NCBI RefSeq assembly: GCF_000613865.1
Contig: NZ_BAJU01000023.1
Span: 1 to 42,313, forward strand
Reading direction: 5' to 3'
DNA length: 42,313 nucleotides
Source of the DNA: Acetobacter okinawensis JCM 25146
GTDB taxonomy: Bacteria; Pseudomonadota; Alphaproteobacteria; Acetobacterales; Acetobacteraceae
A program made the position numbers and the translations under genes. This document shows, in pieces, positions 17,407 through 26,497 of this stretch. Position 1 is the stretch's first letter, and each line of letters begins with the position of its first letter. The notes under the pieces were generated by a model, which saw nothing but the letters and a program-made list of their open reading frames with translations, was not told where the DNA came from and did no database searches.

Positions 17407-18105
17407 CTATTCCGTCTGCGGGTCCGGGGCTGGAGGTGGCCCCCCAGCGGTGGAGAGTGTGCGCACCGTGTCAAACACAAAGGCCGTGACATAGAGCATA
17501 ATGCGCTCGAACTCCTCCTGCACGTCTTCAAAACTGAGCAGGGCGTGGCGGAGGAGGCTGTGCATGATATGCGTGTGGCAATCCATGTCTGGTGTCACGT
17601 CCAGCCATTCTGTTTCATTCAAACGTCGGGCATTGGCCTGGCAGATGCTTAGCAGAACAGTTTCCAGCGCAATATGCCCGCCCAGAACCCGGCCTAGCGG
17701 CTGGTTCGGGCTGTAAATGGTGGGGATGAGCGTCTCTGCGTTGTAGGTTTCCTTGCACTGCTCATAGTGGATTGAATAGAGCAGATACTCTGCAAACGTC
17801 ACCTTGGTGTAAATGCCGGTATCGCGCGATGTGGCTTTGAGAAAATTCTTGTACAGGCTGGATGTCACTTCAAACGGCAGTGTGTCGTTCAGGTCGGCAA
17901 GGCGTTTTGCCACACTTAAAATGCCCGAAACACGCAGTTGCGCCCCCTTGAAGGCGCGTAGGGTGACAGCCAGAAGCTCCTCATGGTTGATGCTGTACAT
18001 GATTGTGCGGAATTTTTGGCTTTTGTCGTGGGTTAATTCCACAAATTTATCGTAAAATCTGGCTTTGGTAAGAATATACGGCCCTGAAAGCTGGGTGTTG
18101 GGCAT
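17407..18105 (-). CDS. Hypothetical protein, mostly helical, unknown
   Basis: From ATG 18105 (M-P-N-T-Q-L-S-G-P-Y) a protein of about 232 residues reads without interruption. It has no signal peptide or membrane segment. Recognisable features are only alpha-helical stretches and an acidic, Pro-rich C-terminus (G-G-P-P-P-A-P-D-P). An upstream ATG at 18177 is in frame but gives an unlikely leader. The composition is less GC-rich than neighbours, and the leader (18178-18340) is very AT-rich, so the gene may have been acquired by transfer. I do not recognise the family. Confidence 0.6.
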   Translation of the reverse strand: MPNTQLSGPYILTKARFYDKFVELTHDKSQKFRTIMYSINHEELLAVTLRAFKGAQLRVSGILSVAKRLADLNDTLPFEVTSSLYKNFLKATSRDTGIYTKVTFAEYLLYSIHYEQCKETYNAETLIPTIYSPNQPLGRVLGGHIALETVLLSICQANARRLNETEWLDVTPDMDCHTHIMHSLLRHALLSFEDVQEEFERIMLYVTAFVFDTVRTLSTAGGPPPAPDPQTE

Positions 18106-18177
18106 GATGGCGCTTTTGAAAAAATGGTTGAAACAGGCAGGTTTTAAAAAACCATGCGGGGCCAGAGCGCGCGACAA

Positions 18178-18340
18178 AAACCTTTTGCGCAGGTTATGCT
18201 GAAAATACGCTCACGCATTTTGCACAAAAAATGTAAAATTATCGTTAACAATAAAATTTGGTTACGTCATGAAAACTTTTTTTAAAATTATAGTTAAAAA
18301 TCGTGTTTTTCCCGCTCTTCCACAAAGGCGGGCTTGTGTG
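18178..18340. other. AT-rich leader region
   Basis: This stretch contains runs such as CACAAAAAATGTAAAATTAT and AACTTTTTTTAAAATTATAG in an otherwise GC-rich window. It probably holds the promoter of the leftward unknown gene and could be a target for a xenogeneic silencer. No gene or repeat was found in it. Confidence 0.5.
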
Positions 18341-18438
18341 AATTTTAAGCATGCATGTGCCGCAGGCCCGGCCTGCGGTTACTCTCAGCCGTGCCAGCCT
18401 GCCCCCTGCACGCCGTGTGGGACAGGCACCTGTAGTGG

Positions 18439-19221
18439 CTAGAATGTCTGGCGCAGGCGCATGGTTCTGCCATCTGGCGTGTGCAGTACAAGGCTGCTGT
18501 CCTCAATGGTCCATGTGTGTGCGTTGTGCAGCAGGCTGAGGAATGTAGTAGAGGTGCTGGCGTGTGCGCCCGGGCAGGCCATGAGTGTGCTTATACCCAC
18601 CTGTGGAGCGGTCTCCACACGGCCATGCGCACCAAACACCAGCCCGCCCGTATAGCGGTTGCAGCCATCAGAGCCGGACACCTTGCCGCTCTCGTTAATA
18701 TCGAGCGTGGGGGTAAACATATCTGCCGCGGGGTTGGGGTTTTCGTCTGTTGCGCTGTCATGCGCGTCGGCTGGGAGTATGCCGTTTTTGAGCTTGTGGC
18801 CGTCCAGTTCGGTGGCGACCCAGCGTGTCGCGTTCAGGCGTGTGGGGGCGACAAGCGCACCGCCGCACCCGTGGAGTGTGCGCCCGCCCGTGGTGGCACG
18901 CACAGTCTGCGTAAACATCTGCCCGCTCATGCTGTCCTGGCAGGGGGTGGTGGTCATGGCTACGTTCAGGTCTTGGGCCTCGTAATAACGGGTGTGAGCG
19001 CGCGCGTAGGCACGGGTTATGGTGCGCGTCAGCCGGGGGCCATCGGGTGTGCTCAGGACCAGCGTGCCAGCTGCCATGCTCAGGTTCCAGAATGGCTCGT
19101 TCCCGCGCGCCTCATATACCGTGTTGTCCGCAGGGTTTATGGGGAGAGTCTGTGTCGCGCACCCCGCTACAAACAGCAGCGCGCCGGGAGCCATAAAAGA
19201 ACAAATGCGTGGCAGGGCCAT
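18439..19221 (-). CDS. META domain lipoprotein (HslJ-like)
   Basis: Start ATG 19221 has AGGAG eight bases upstream. The N-terminus is a lipoprotein signal with lipobox V-A-G-C near residue 21. A COG3650-like middle part (R-G-N-E-P-F-W-N-L) is followed by a META domain with W-V-A-T-E-L-D-G and S-G-S-D-G-C-N-R-Y-T-G-G near residues 200-210. HslJ-type META proteins are envelope proteins linked to heat or novobiocin resistance in E. coli; exact role unknown. The protein has about 260 residues. Confidence 0.85.
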   Translation of the reverse strand: MALPRICSFMAPGALLFVAGCATQTLPINPADNTVYEARGNEPFWNLSMAAGTLVLSTPDGPRLTRTITRAYARAHTRYYEAQDLNVAMTTTPCQDSMSGQMFTQTVRATTGGRTLHGCGGALVAPTRLNATRWVATELDGHKLKNGILPADAHDSATDENPNPAADMFTPTLDINESGKVSGSDGCNRYTGGLVFGAHGRVETAPQVGISTLMACPGAHASTSTTFLSLLHNAHTWTIEDSSLVLHTPDGRTMRLRQTF

Positions 19222-19415
19222 GGTGTGGCTCCTCATTTTTGTTGCGGACCGCGTGCAGTATGGCTGTTTGGCGTGCGCGCACAACGGCTTTCTTGCTCCC
19301 ATGGGGGTGGGGTGAGGCAAAAAATAGGGGCAAGCGCGCAGGGTGGACTGTTCCTTGGCGCGTCGGGTGCTTAAAAGTGGGGCATGATTATTCAGGGCTA
19401 CAATTTTTTTGCGAC

Positions 19416-19762
19416 ATGCCGGAGGATACGCGCTACCTCCGCCGCGCCCAGCCGGATGAACGGTTTATTGAGGAGAATATGGTGTTCATCCTGCCTGACC
19501 GGCTGCGCAAGTTCCGCAGGCATCTGTGGCATGTGCGCCGTAACCCCGGACCTGTGCATGTTTATGTGCCGCTGTTCCGGGTCAACACGCTTGTCGCGTC
19601 AGAGCCACTCCCTGCGGGCTATGGAGCGGTGCAGGACGTGTACCCTTTTTACACGCACACCACCCACAGGCGTGGCGCGCGCTGGATTACTATGTGCTGT
19701 TCATTTTCCGGGACAAGGATTCCTATGTCCGCTGCAACGCAGCTCTCGCAGCGGGAGCATAA
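19416..19762 (+). CDS. Hypothetical protein (frameshifted)
   Basis: The first frame encodes M-P-E-D-T-R-Y-L-R-R-A-Q-P-D-E-R-F. The last part reads L-D-Y-Y-V-L-F-I-F-R-D-K-D-S-Y-V-R-C-N-A-A-L in another frame. Adding one G after 19681 joins them into about 116 residues, rich in Arg and aromatic residues and without a signal peptide or membrane segment. The start is uncertain: ATG 19416 has no strong ribosome binding site, and a GTG at 19377 is also in frame. Family not recognised. Confidence 0.5.
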
Positions 19763-19784
19763 GGGGCGGGGTTAAAGGCCCCGC

Positions 19785-20261
19785 TTACCGCCCATGGGGC
19801 TTGCCTGACGTGGTGGGGGGTGCCGGGGCGGGGAAGCGAATATTGGCCAGACGGGCCTCTTCCATGGGGAGGGGGGCATTGCTGGCAGATGTCACCCCAT
19901 TATGGTGCAGGATAAATGCCACAAGGGCGGCAGTATCCTGTGGCGGCATAAGAGGGGCTGCGTGGGACACGGCGCTGGCCAGCCGGTCCAGCGGTGTGCT
20001 GGCCCAGCGGGTGGTAAAATAGGGCCCCAGATCGGGTACATCATGCCCGCCGGCAAGGTCGGGGCCGTGGCAGGCAGCGCAGGTTGTGGCGTAAATCTGC
20101 GCACCATGCGCCACCTGTTCGGCTGAGAAGGAGAGAGGCTGCCCGGCGTTGCCCCGGTTGCCCGTATGTGTGTGCGGCTCCGCCCATGCGCCATGGTGCA
20201 GGCTCAGGCTGCCCAGCACGCAGGCCATAAGGGATGTGCGCAGCAGAGAATTGGTAAACAT
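19785..20261 (-). CDS. Monoheme cytochrome c, partner of the adjacent flavoprotein
   Basis: A signal peptide ends at A-W-A near residue 27. One heme c site, C61-A-A-C-H65, is followed by G-P-D-L-A-G-G and a later M-P-P-Q-D candidate axial Met region (class I cytochrome c). The 158-residue protein starts six bases after the stop of the Tat-exported flavoprotein, so the two are almost certainly co-transcribed. It probably accepts electrons from that enzyme in the periplasm. Confidence 0.85.
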   Translation of the reverse strand: MFTNSLLRTSLMACVLGSLSLHHGAWAEPHTHTGNRGNAGQPLSFSAEQVAHGAQIYATTCAACHGPDLAGGHDVPDLGPYFTTRWASTPLDRLASAVSHAAPLMPPQDTAALVAFILHHNGVTSASNAPLPMEEARLANIRFPAPAPPTTSGKPHGR

Positions 20262-20267
20262 AAGCCT

Positions 20268-21602
20268 TTATCCGTTGCGTGGCTGAAAGCGGGCGAACAG
20301 GTCTTCAACCACCGCAATGGCCTTTTGCGCCTCTGCCCTGTCCGGACGTTCGGAGATGTTGCCGACCCCATCCATCAGCCCCAGACCGTTCTGATCATAA
20401 CCTGAGATCATCACCCCATCGGATTTGGAGATCATGGCGACCCCTTTGTAGTCCAGAGCATAAGGCGCGTCCGGCTGAGGGGGGAGCCAGCTTGTCTGGC
20501 CGCGAATGGGAATGAGGGATTTATCATTCCACCATTCCCGCGCAGCATAGCCGGGGCAGTTGATGACCACACGCTCGGGCAGGTCCGCCAGATCGGCCGG
20601 GCTATGGAACTCGCGGATAACAATCCGCCCCCCGGCCTGATGGAACTCCGAGAGCAGCAGATGGGCGTAAGCACCAAAATTATAAATCATGAGCGGTGTG
20701 CGCCGCGCATAGGCTACGGGGAAGGGGTTGTCCGCCCCGGCCAGCAGTTCGGGTGCGGGGGTTACGTCTGCAATCAGGCCGGCATATGAGGCGAATTCGG
20801 CGCTGCTCTGAGGGGCACCTGTGGTGGCAAAGGTGCCTTTGCCCGGATCGGTCGGGGCGGGTGCATGGTCGGCGGCATCGAGAGGTGTGTCGGACAGGGT
20901 GTAATTGTCGCGAAAATCAATCGGGTTGCCGGGCAGGCCAAGGTCATCACGGTAGGTCTGTAAGGAGTAACGGGCCATCTGCTCCCATGTTCGGGCAAAG
21001 TTTGGGCTGGCCTGTGCGCTTAGGGCAATGCGGGAGTCCGGGGTCCAGCTCCCGCTTGCGCGCATGGATGGGGTATGGGGCAAAAGGTCGCGGGTATAGA
21101 TGGTCACATCCAGCCCCGCGCGCAGTGCGGTCAGGGCCGATGTCAGGCCGATAATACCACAGCCAATAACCGCAACTCTGCGCTCCAGTGTTGCCGCCGC
21201 ATGCCCGACCGCCAGATACGCTGCCCCCCAGGAGAGTGACCAGCCACTGCCACCATGGCCGTAATTATGCACAACGGTTTTGCCTGCCACGTGTTCCACG
21301 TCCATGCGTGGCCCCGCCGGGCGGAAAGGGCGGAGGCAAACCTTGATGTCCATGATCTGGTCGGCATGGGCGCGAATAGGCACCAGCCGGGGGATGGTGC
21401 CATGCAGGGCCGTGCGGCCAAGGGCTGCGGCTGCCTGAGGGGCGGTTCCGTCTGGTGCGGCACTCCAGCCACGGCGTGCAACCCCCATCATCCCGGCTGC
21501 CAGAGAGGCCGCAAACAGGTCTCTACGTTTCAAGCTGTATGTTCCTGACGTGTGTTTTAACTGGCGGATCAGGGGAGCAGCATAAGGGAGTTGTGTGTGC
21601 AT
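20268..21602 (-). CDS. Tat-exported FAD-dependent oxidoreductase, D-amino-acid-oxidase family with permuted motif order
   Basis: The Tat motif (K25-R26-R27-D-L-F) precedes a hydrophobic core. Residues 87-126 contain L-R-P-F-R-P-A-G-P-R-M and V-V-H112-N-Y-G-H-G-G118-S-G-W-S-L-S-W-G, which are normally the C-terminal FAD/substrate signature of D-amino acid oxidases. Only afterwards comes the Rossmann motif V-A-V-I-G147-C-G-I-I-G152, normally N-terminal. The protein ends soon after V-V-I-N-C-P-G-Y-A-A-R and P-I-R-G-Q. The DAO domain is therefore circularly permuted. With the adjacent cytochrome it likely works as a periplasmic dehydrogenase of D-amino acids or amines; substrate unknown. Confidence 0.8.
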   Translation of the reverse strand: MHTQLPYAAPLIRQLKHTSGTYSLKRRDLFAASLAAGMMGVARRGWSAAPDGTAPQAAAALGRTALHGTIPRLVPIRAHADQIMDIKVCLRPFRPAGPRMDVEHVAGKTVVHNYGHGGSGWSLSWGAAYLAVGHAAATLERRVAVIGCGIIGLTSALTALRAGLDVTIYTRDLLPHTPSMRASGSWTPDSRIALSAQASPNFARTWEQMARYSLQTYRDDLGLPGNPIDFRDNYTLSDTPLDAADHAPAPTDPGKGTFATTGAPQSSAEFASYAGLIADVTPAPELLAGADNPFPVAYARRTPLMIYNFGAYAHLLLSEFHQAGGRIVIREFHSPADLADLPERVVINCPGYAAREWWNDKSLIPIRGQTSWLPPQPDAPYALDYKGVAMISKSDGVMISGYDQNGLGLMDGVGNISERPDRAEAQKAIAVVEDLFARFQPRNG

Positions 21603-21666
21603 GCGCTACCCCTGCCGGGGAAAACAGCAGGCAGACGGGCACAAAAACGCCCGGCAGGGTGGCTGC

Positions 21667-22278
21667 TCAGGGGGTGCGCTGTGCGGCCAGAGAGGCCGCC
21701 AGCGCCATGATGGCCGCCTGTGCCGAGGAGAAAATGGTACCACAATCGCCAAGGACTGTCGCAATCATCAGGTTAACTGGCAGCCCAAAATCTTCCACCA
21801 CCATGCCGTTATCATCGACCAGCGTGGCGTGGCCATCGCGCAGGACCCTGTCCATGCTACCCCCGCAGGCCAGCACCCGCTCGGGGTAGGAGGCCATGGG
21901 GGTGGCTGTGCTGGCGTAGCCAAAAACGGGCAGGCCAAGGGCGTGGGCATATCCGATTTCAAACGCTGTACCGTCATCCACATTGGGGCCACGGAATGGG
22001 GTCAGATCGGCAATAACAGCGCAGCTTTGGCGTATGAGCGCCATGTTGGCGCGGGCAATGGCTGTGGCAAGGGCTGTAGGGCTGGCATGGGCCTGCGGGT
22101 TTAGGTCTGCGTCCAGCGGGTAGAGCCCGCGCAGGCCCGCGCGGGCGCAGCTTGCTACCAGTGCGGCCCCGTGTGCGCGTGCATCGGGGCGGAAGACACC
22201 TGGCCCTGCCAGATAAACGGCTGGCAGGGCTGTTGTCGGCTGCTCTGTCTGGCGGCGGTGTGGTCCGTGGTCTGGCAT
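21667..22278 (-). CDS. Nucleoside 2-deoxyribosyltransferase family protein
   Basis: The product (about 203 residues from ATG 22278) has V-Y-L-A-G-P-G-V-F near its start and then D-L-T-P-F-R-G-P-N-V-D-D-G-T-A-F-E-I-G-Y-A-H-A-L-G. The Asp/Glu pair of this segment is the catalytic signature of the family. The enzymes transfer or hydrolyse 2-deoxyribose from purine or pyrimidine deoxynucleosides, releasing free bases. Its location next to the purine degradation genes, divergent from the HpxW-like gene, suggests that it supplies bases. The function is family-level only. Confidence 0.85.
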   Translation of the reverse strand: MPDHGPHRRQTEQPTTALPAVYLAGPGVFRPDARAHGAALVASCARAGLRGLYPLDADLNPQAHASPTALATAIARANMALIRQSCAVIADLTPFRGPNVDDGTAFEIGYAHALGLPVFGYASTATPMASYPERVLACGGSMDRVLRDGHATLVDDNGMVVEDFGLPVNLMIATVLGDCGTIFSSAQAAIMALAASLAAQRTP

Positions 22279-22503
22279 GGCGTGTGGTCCTGCTGGCGGT
22301 GGTGTCCGGGTATTATGGTTGTCAGATTTTGCGCCTTCTGTCAGGCGCAAAGGTGGCAGGTCGGGGGGAGTGTGCGGTGTGCTCTGGACCGCTCGCTCCG
22401 TGGCAATGGGGGCGTGCTTTTTTTGTTTAGGGGGGGCTTGCGTAAAAGCGGGTTATTGTGTGCTGACACACAGGCCAGACCAGAGCGGGAGCCGCCCAAG
22501 ACC

Positions 22504-24096
22504 ATGCTGCATAGTTTTCAGTCAACCCGTGGGATGGTCACATCCCCCCACCATCTAGCTAGCCAGAGTGGTCTGGAGATCCTTAAAAAAGGTGGCACGG
22601 CGCTGGAGGCGGTAACCGCCATGGCTGCAACACTGTGTGCGGTTTACCCGCATATGACCGGCATGGGGGGGGATGCGTTCTGGCTGATCTCCTACCCCGA
22701 TGGGCGCACGGAGGTGCTGGAGGCCTGCGGGGCTGCCGCACTACACGCCAGTGCTGCCGATTACGCGGCTGCGGGGCATACCAGCGTGCCATGGCGCGGG
22801 GGATGGGCTGCCAACACCATGGCTGGTACCGTCTCAGGCTGGCAGGCGGCACTGGCGCGCAGTGCGGCACTCCAGCCTGCTCTGCCGTTGGATGCGGTGC
22901 TTGAAGATGCCATCTGGTATGCCAAAAACGGATATGCCCTGAGCCTGAGCGAGGCCACCCTGCTGGCTGAAAAACAGGGCGAACTGCTGGCAAACGCCCA
23001 TTTTGCGGCGGCGTATGCGCCCGATGGATGTCTGCCGCGTGCGGGGGATATCCGCAAGAACCCTGCACTGGCCGAGACCCTGCAAAGCCTGCTCCACAAT
23101 GGGCTGGAGAGCTTTTACACCGGGGATGTAGGGCGCAGGCTGCTCAATGACCTGACCCATGCGGGCAGCCCATTACGCGCGGAGGACTTTGCCCATCACG
23201 CGGTGGCCACTCCCGCCGCCCTGCATACGCGCGTGGCAGGGGCGCAGGTGTATAACGCCCCCCCGCCAACACAGGGCGTTGCCTCCCTTGCCATTCTCAA
23301 ACTGTTTGAAAAACTTAAAGTGCAGGAGGTGGACGGCTTTGCCTATGTGCATGCACTGGTAGAGGCGACCAAGCATGCCTTCCTCTTCCGCAACGCGCAT
23401 GTGGGCGACCCGCGCTGGATGACTGAGAGCGCGCAGGGTTTCCTTGATGATGATGCCCGGCTGAGCGCCATGGCTGCCAGCATTGACCCCCACCGCGCCA
23501 TGCCATGGCCTGCTCCGTCGCAGATGGGGGATACAACATGGATGGGGGCTGTGGATCGCTCAGGCGTTGCTGTCAGCATGATCCAGAGCCTGTATTTTGA
23601 ATTCGGGTCCGGGGTGTTTCTGCCGCAAACAGGGCTGCTGTGGCAGAACCGTGGGGCGTCCTTCCAACTGGGGGAAGGGGCGTGGAACGCCTTTGTGCCC
23701 GGGCGCAAACCGTTCCATACCCTCAACCCCGCTCTGGCCCGTTTTGATGATGGCCGGGTCATGGTGTACGGCACCATGGGGGGCGAGGGCCAGCCACAGA
23801 CACAGGCTGCCGTGTTCACACGCTATGCCATGTTTGGTGTGCCCATACAGCAGGCCGTTACCGCGCCGCGCTGGCTGCTGGGGCGCACATGGGGCAGTAA
23901 CAGCCATTCGCTCAAGCTCGAAAGCCGGTTTGATGCAGGTGTTCTGGCCCGGTTGGAACAGGCCGGGCATGAGGTGGAGCGCGTTGCTCCCTTTACCAGC
24001 ATGATGGGCCACGCAGGCGCTGTGGTGCGCCATGCCAATGGCCTGTTTGAGGGAGCGGCAGACCCGCGGAGCGATGGATGCGTGGCGGCGTTTTAG
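22504..24096 (+). CDS. hpxW: Oxamate amidohydrolase-like proenzyme (gamma-glutamyltransferase family, HpxW-like)
   Basis: The 530-residue Ntn-hydrolase lacks a signal peptide. It has the GGT-family opening (G-M-V-T-S-P-H-H-L-A-S), the self-cleavage site G342-D-T344-T345-W-M-G, and I-Q-S-L-Y-F-E-F-G-S-G-V-F-L-P-Q-T-G followed by W-Q-N-R-G-A-S-F, which resembles HpxW more than true GGTs. Thr344 aligns with the catalytic Thr. HpxW hydrolyses oxamate to oxalate and ammonia. HpxX/Y/Z-like genes at 37899-39853 and a PucG-type transaminase support this role. It overlaps the guaD 3' end by 4 bp. Confidence 0.8.
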   Translation: MLHSFQSTRGMVTSPHHLASQSGLEILKKGGTALEAVTAMAATLCAVYPHMTGMGGDAFWLISYPDGRTEVLEACGAAALHASAADYAAAGHTSVPWRGGWAANTMAGTVSGWQAALARSAALQPALPLDAVLEDAIWYAKNGYALSLSEATLLAEKQGELLANAHFAAAYAPDGCLPRAGDIRKNPALAETLQSLLHNGLESFYTGDVGRRLLNDLTHAGSPLRAEDFAHHAVATPAALHTRVAGAQVYNAPPPTQGVASLAILKLFEKLKVQEVDGFAYVHALVEATKHAFLFRNAHVGDPRWMTESAQGFLDDDARLSAMAASIDPHRAMPWPAPSQMGDTTWMGAVDRSGVAVSMIQSLYFEFGSGVFLPQTGLLWQNRGASFQLGEGAWNAFVPGRKPFHTLNPALARFDDGRVMVYGTMGGEGQPQTQAAVFTRYAMFGVPIQQAVTAPRWLLGRTWGSNSHSLKLESRFDAGVLARLEQAGHEVERVAPFTSMMGHAGAVVRHANGLFEGAADPRSDGCVAAF

Positions 24097-25423
24097 GCCG
24101 CTTCTGCTCGGTTGTGCACGACTTTGCCATTGACCCATGTGGCGCGGATGGCCCGGTCATCGCCCAGCACCATCAGGGTAAACAGGCGCTCGGCTAATGT
24201 GGTGGTGCGGGCGCTGCGCTGGGCCATAAGCGGTGTGGCATGGGGGTCCATGACGCACAGGTCGGCCTCCATGCCCGGAGCAATATGGCCGATCCGGTCA
24301 TGCAGGTGCAGGGCGCGTGCGGCTCCCGCCGTTGCCAGCCAGAGTGCTTGTGCGGCAGAAAGGCGCGTATCCCCCGCCATGAGAGACACCTTGTAGGCCT
24401 CCCCCATTGTAGCCAGCAGGGAGAGCGACGTGCCCGCTCCAATGTCCGTCCCTAATGCCACATGCACGGGGCGGTCAGGCTTGAGTGCATCAAACAGGCG
24501 GAAGGCCCCACTGCCGAGGAACAGGTTGGATGTGGGGCAGTGGGCGAGTGTGCAGCCGGAGTGGTGGCAATGCGCAAAGTCATGCTCGCTCATGTGGATG
24601 GCATGGCCAAATATGGCGCGTGGCCCGTCCAGCCCGGCTTTTGCATACACGTCCAGATAGGAGCTGTGGTGGGGGAACAGGCTGCGTACGGCGGCTATTT
24701 CGTCCAGATTTTCGGCCAGATGGGTTTGCATGTACAGCCCCGGCGTGCGGCGTAGCAGGTCGCCTGCCAGTTCAAGCTGTTCGGGGGTGCTGGTTATGGC
24801 AAAGCGCGGGGTTACGGCATAAAGCTGGCGGCCCGTGCCATGCCAGCGCGCAATAAGTGCGGCTGACTGGTCGTACCCGCTTTGGGCTGTGTCCTGCAGG
24901 TTGGGGGGCAGTTGCGGTCCATCAGCACCTTGCCCGCGATCATGCGGGTGCCAAGGCGTGCGGATTCCTCAAAAAACGCATCGACCGACTGGGGGTGCAC
25001 CGTGCAGTACACCGCAGCCGTTGTGGTGCCATTGCGTAGCAACTCGGACAGGAACAGCCGCGCGGTCTGCCGGGCCACGTCCATGCTGGCGAACTGCGCC
25101 TCGGTGGGGAAAATATACTGCTCCAGCCAAGGCAGAAGCTGCTCCCCCCATGATGCAATGGCCGAAATCTGGGGGTAGTGTACATGCGCATCGATAAAAC
25201 CCGCACTAATCAGGCAGTCCGGGTAGTGGGTCAGGGGGGTGTTCTCCCCCAGATGCGCGCGCACAAGAGCATAGGGGCCGCAATGGGTAATGCGCCCGTG
25301 CTCCATAATAATCAGCCCATCCTCCTCCAGCACCAGCGCGTCGGCTGCGGGTGCGGCAAACGGGTCTGCGCGGAAGGTTACATAACTGCCTCGTATGGCG
25401 TGACGGGTGGGGGTATGGGGCAT
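24093..25423 (-). CDS. guaD: Guanine deaminase (frameshifted)
   Basis: Amidohydrolase-superfamily motifs in order are G-F-I-D-A-H-V-H-Y-P-Q (metal His pair), T-H-L-A-E-N, G-H-A-I-H-M, C-P-T-S-N-L-F-L-G-S-G and G-T-D-I-G-A-G-T-S-L-S. These match guanine deaminase. The frame is lost at a run of six G on the plus strand (24903-24908); seven would continue N-C-P-P-N-L-Q-D and join both halves into about 443 residues. It converts guanine to xanthine and ammonia in the cytoplasm. It follows a LysR regulator gene by 20 bases and feeds the xanthine dehydrogenase encoded at 31216-35115. Confidence 0.9.
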
Positions 25424-25443
25424 GGCGGGGGGCTCTCTGACCG

Positions 25444-26346
25444 TTAGAACTGGTCGGCAAAAAAGTTTTCAATCTCGGTAATAATGAAGCGTGCCGCAGT
25501 GGAAAGCTGGCGGGAGCGGTCCACGCACAGGGCCAGTGTCAGGGGTGGGAGCTTGCGGTTGACAATGGGGGTAAAGGCCAGTTGGCCTTTCTGCACCTCG
25601 TCATAGGCATCAAGGTAGCTGAGAATGCCAACACCTGCCCCTTCGAGCACCATGGACTTTATCATCTGAATATTGTCAGCCTTGGCCACGGTTGCGACCT
25701 TGACCCCCGTTTCCGCCTCCAGCACGCCAATGGGTCGCCACAGGGCCAGTGGGGGTGTGGGTACGATCATGGGGTATTCGGCTGCAAGGCTGAACCGTGC
25801 CTCCTCCATGTCCGCAATTTCGTGGGAGGGAAGGCAGACAAAACCGAGCGGAATTTCCTTGTGTGTGCGCACACTCAACTCGCGCATGTGGCCGGGGTTG
25901 AACATGAGCGCAAAATCTGCATGCCCCTTGACCAGCAGTTCCCCCATGTCATGGCTTTTGCGCACATGCACGCTGACCATAATGCCCGGGTGGGTCTGGC
26001 GCAGCCTGCCCAGCAGGGTGGGCAAAAAGCCTTTGGTCAGGGCGTCGGGGATCAGAATATCCGTGGAGCCCTGCCGCAGACCTTTGAGGTTGTCGAGCTG
26101 GGTTTGCAGGGCGTTCAGGTCCCGCGACCAGCGGCGGCAGGAGGTCAGCAGCAGTTCCCCCGCCGTGGTCAGGCGCAGTCCCGATGGCAGGCGTTCGAAC
26201 AGTTGGGTGCCCAGAATTTTTTCGCCCTGCAACACCTGCCGGTCTATGGCGGAGGCGGCGATATGCAGCTCGTCAGAGGCTTTTCTGATAGAGCCATGCT
26301 GGGCAACGGCCATGAAGTACCGCAAGAAGCGGGAAAAAACGGGCAT
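25444..26346 (-). CDS. LysR-family regulator of the purine degradation region
   Basis: This intact 300-residue LysR protein has a helix-turn-helix in residues 4-63 (F-L-R-Y-F-M-A-V-A-Q-H-G-S-I-R-K-A-S-D, then A-S-A-I-D-R-Q-V) and a substrate-binding domain with G-A-G-V-G-I-L-S-Y. It is divergent from the catabolic operon beginning at 26498 and directly upstream of guaD, so it is placed to control both. The effector may be a purine or urate; this is inferred from context only. Confidence 0.88.
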   Translation of the reverse strand: MPVFSRFLRYFMAVAQHGSIRKASDELHIAASAIDRQVLQGEKILGTQLFERLPSGLRLTTAGELLLTSCRRWSRDLNALQTQLDNLKGLRQGSTDILIPDALTKGFLPTLLGRLRQTHPGIMVSVHVRKSHDMGELLVKGHADFALMFNPGHMRELSVRTHKEIPLGFVCLPSHEIADMEEARFSLAAEYPMIVPTPPLALWRPIGVLEAETGVKVATVAKADNIQMIKSMVLEGAGVGILSYLDAYDEVQKGQLAFTPIVNRKLPPLTLALCVDRSRQLSTAARFIITEIENFFADQF

Positions 26347-26497
26347 CAGCTTTTGCTCTCTTTTTGCGAACGCACCATGCTGAATTAAGTCATATACAAG
26401 AACGATACGTGTGTGAAACAGTAAGTCTGATTTTATTTGCCGCGATCAGGAACCACGCAGGATTCCCGATACGCATAACGTGGACTGATAAACAGGT
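26347..26497. promoter_or_regulatory. Divergent promoter region between LysR and purine operon
   Basis: This 151-bp gap should hold both promoters and the LysR site. It is more AT-rich than its surroundings around 26380-26440. I could not pick a single convincing T-N11-A palindrome by eye. Confidence 0.45.
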
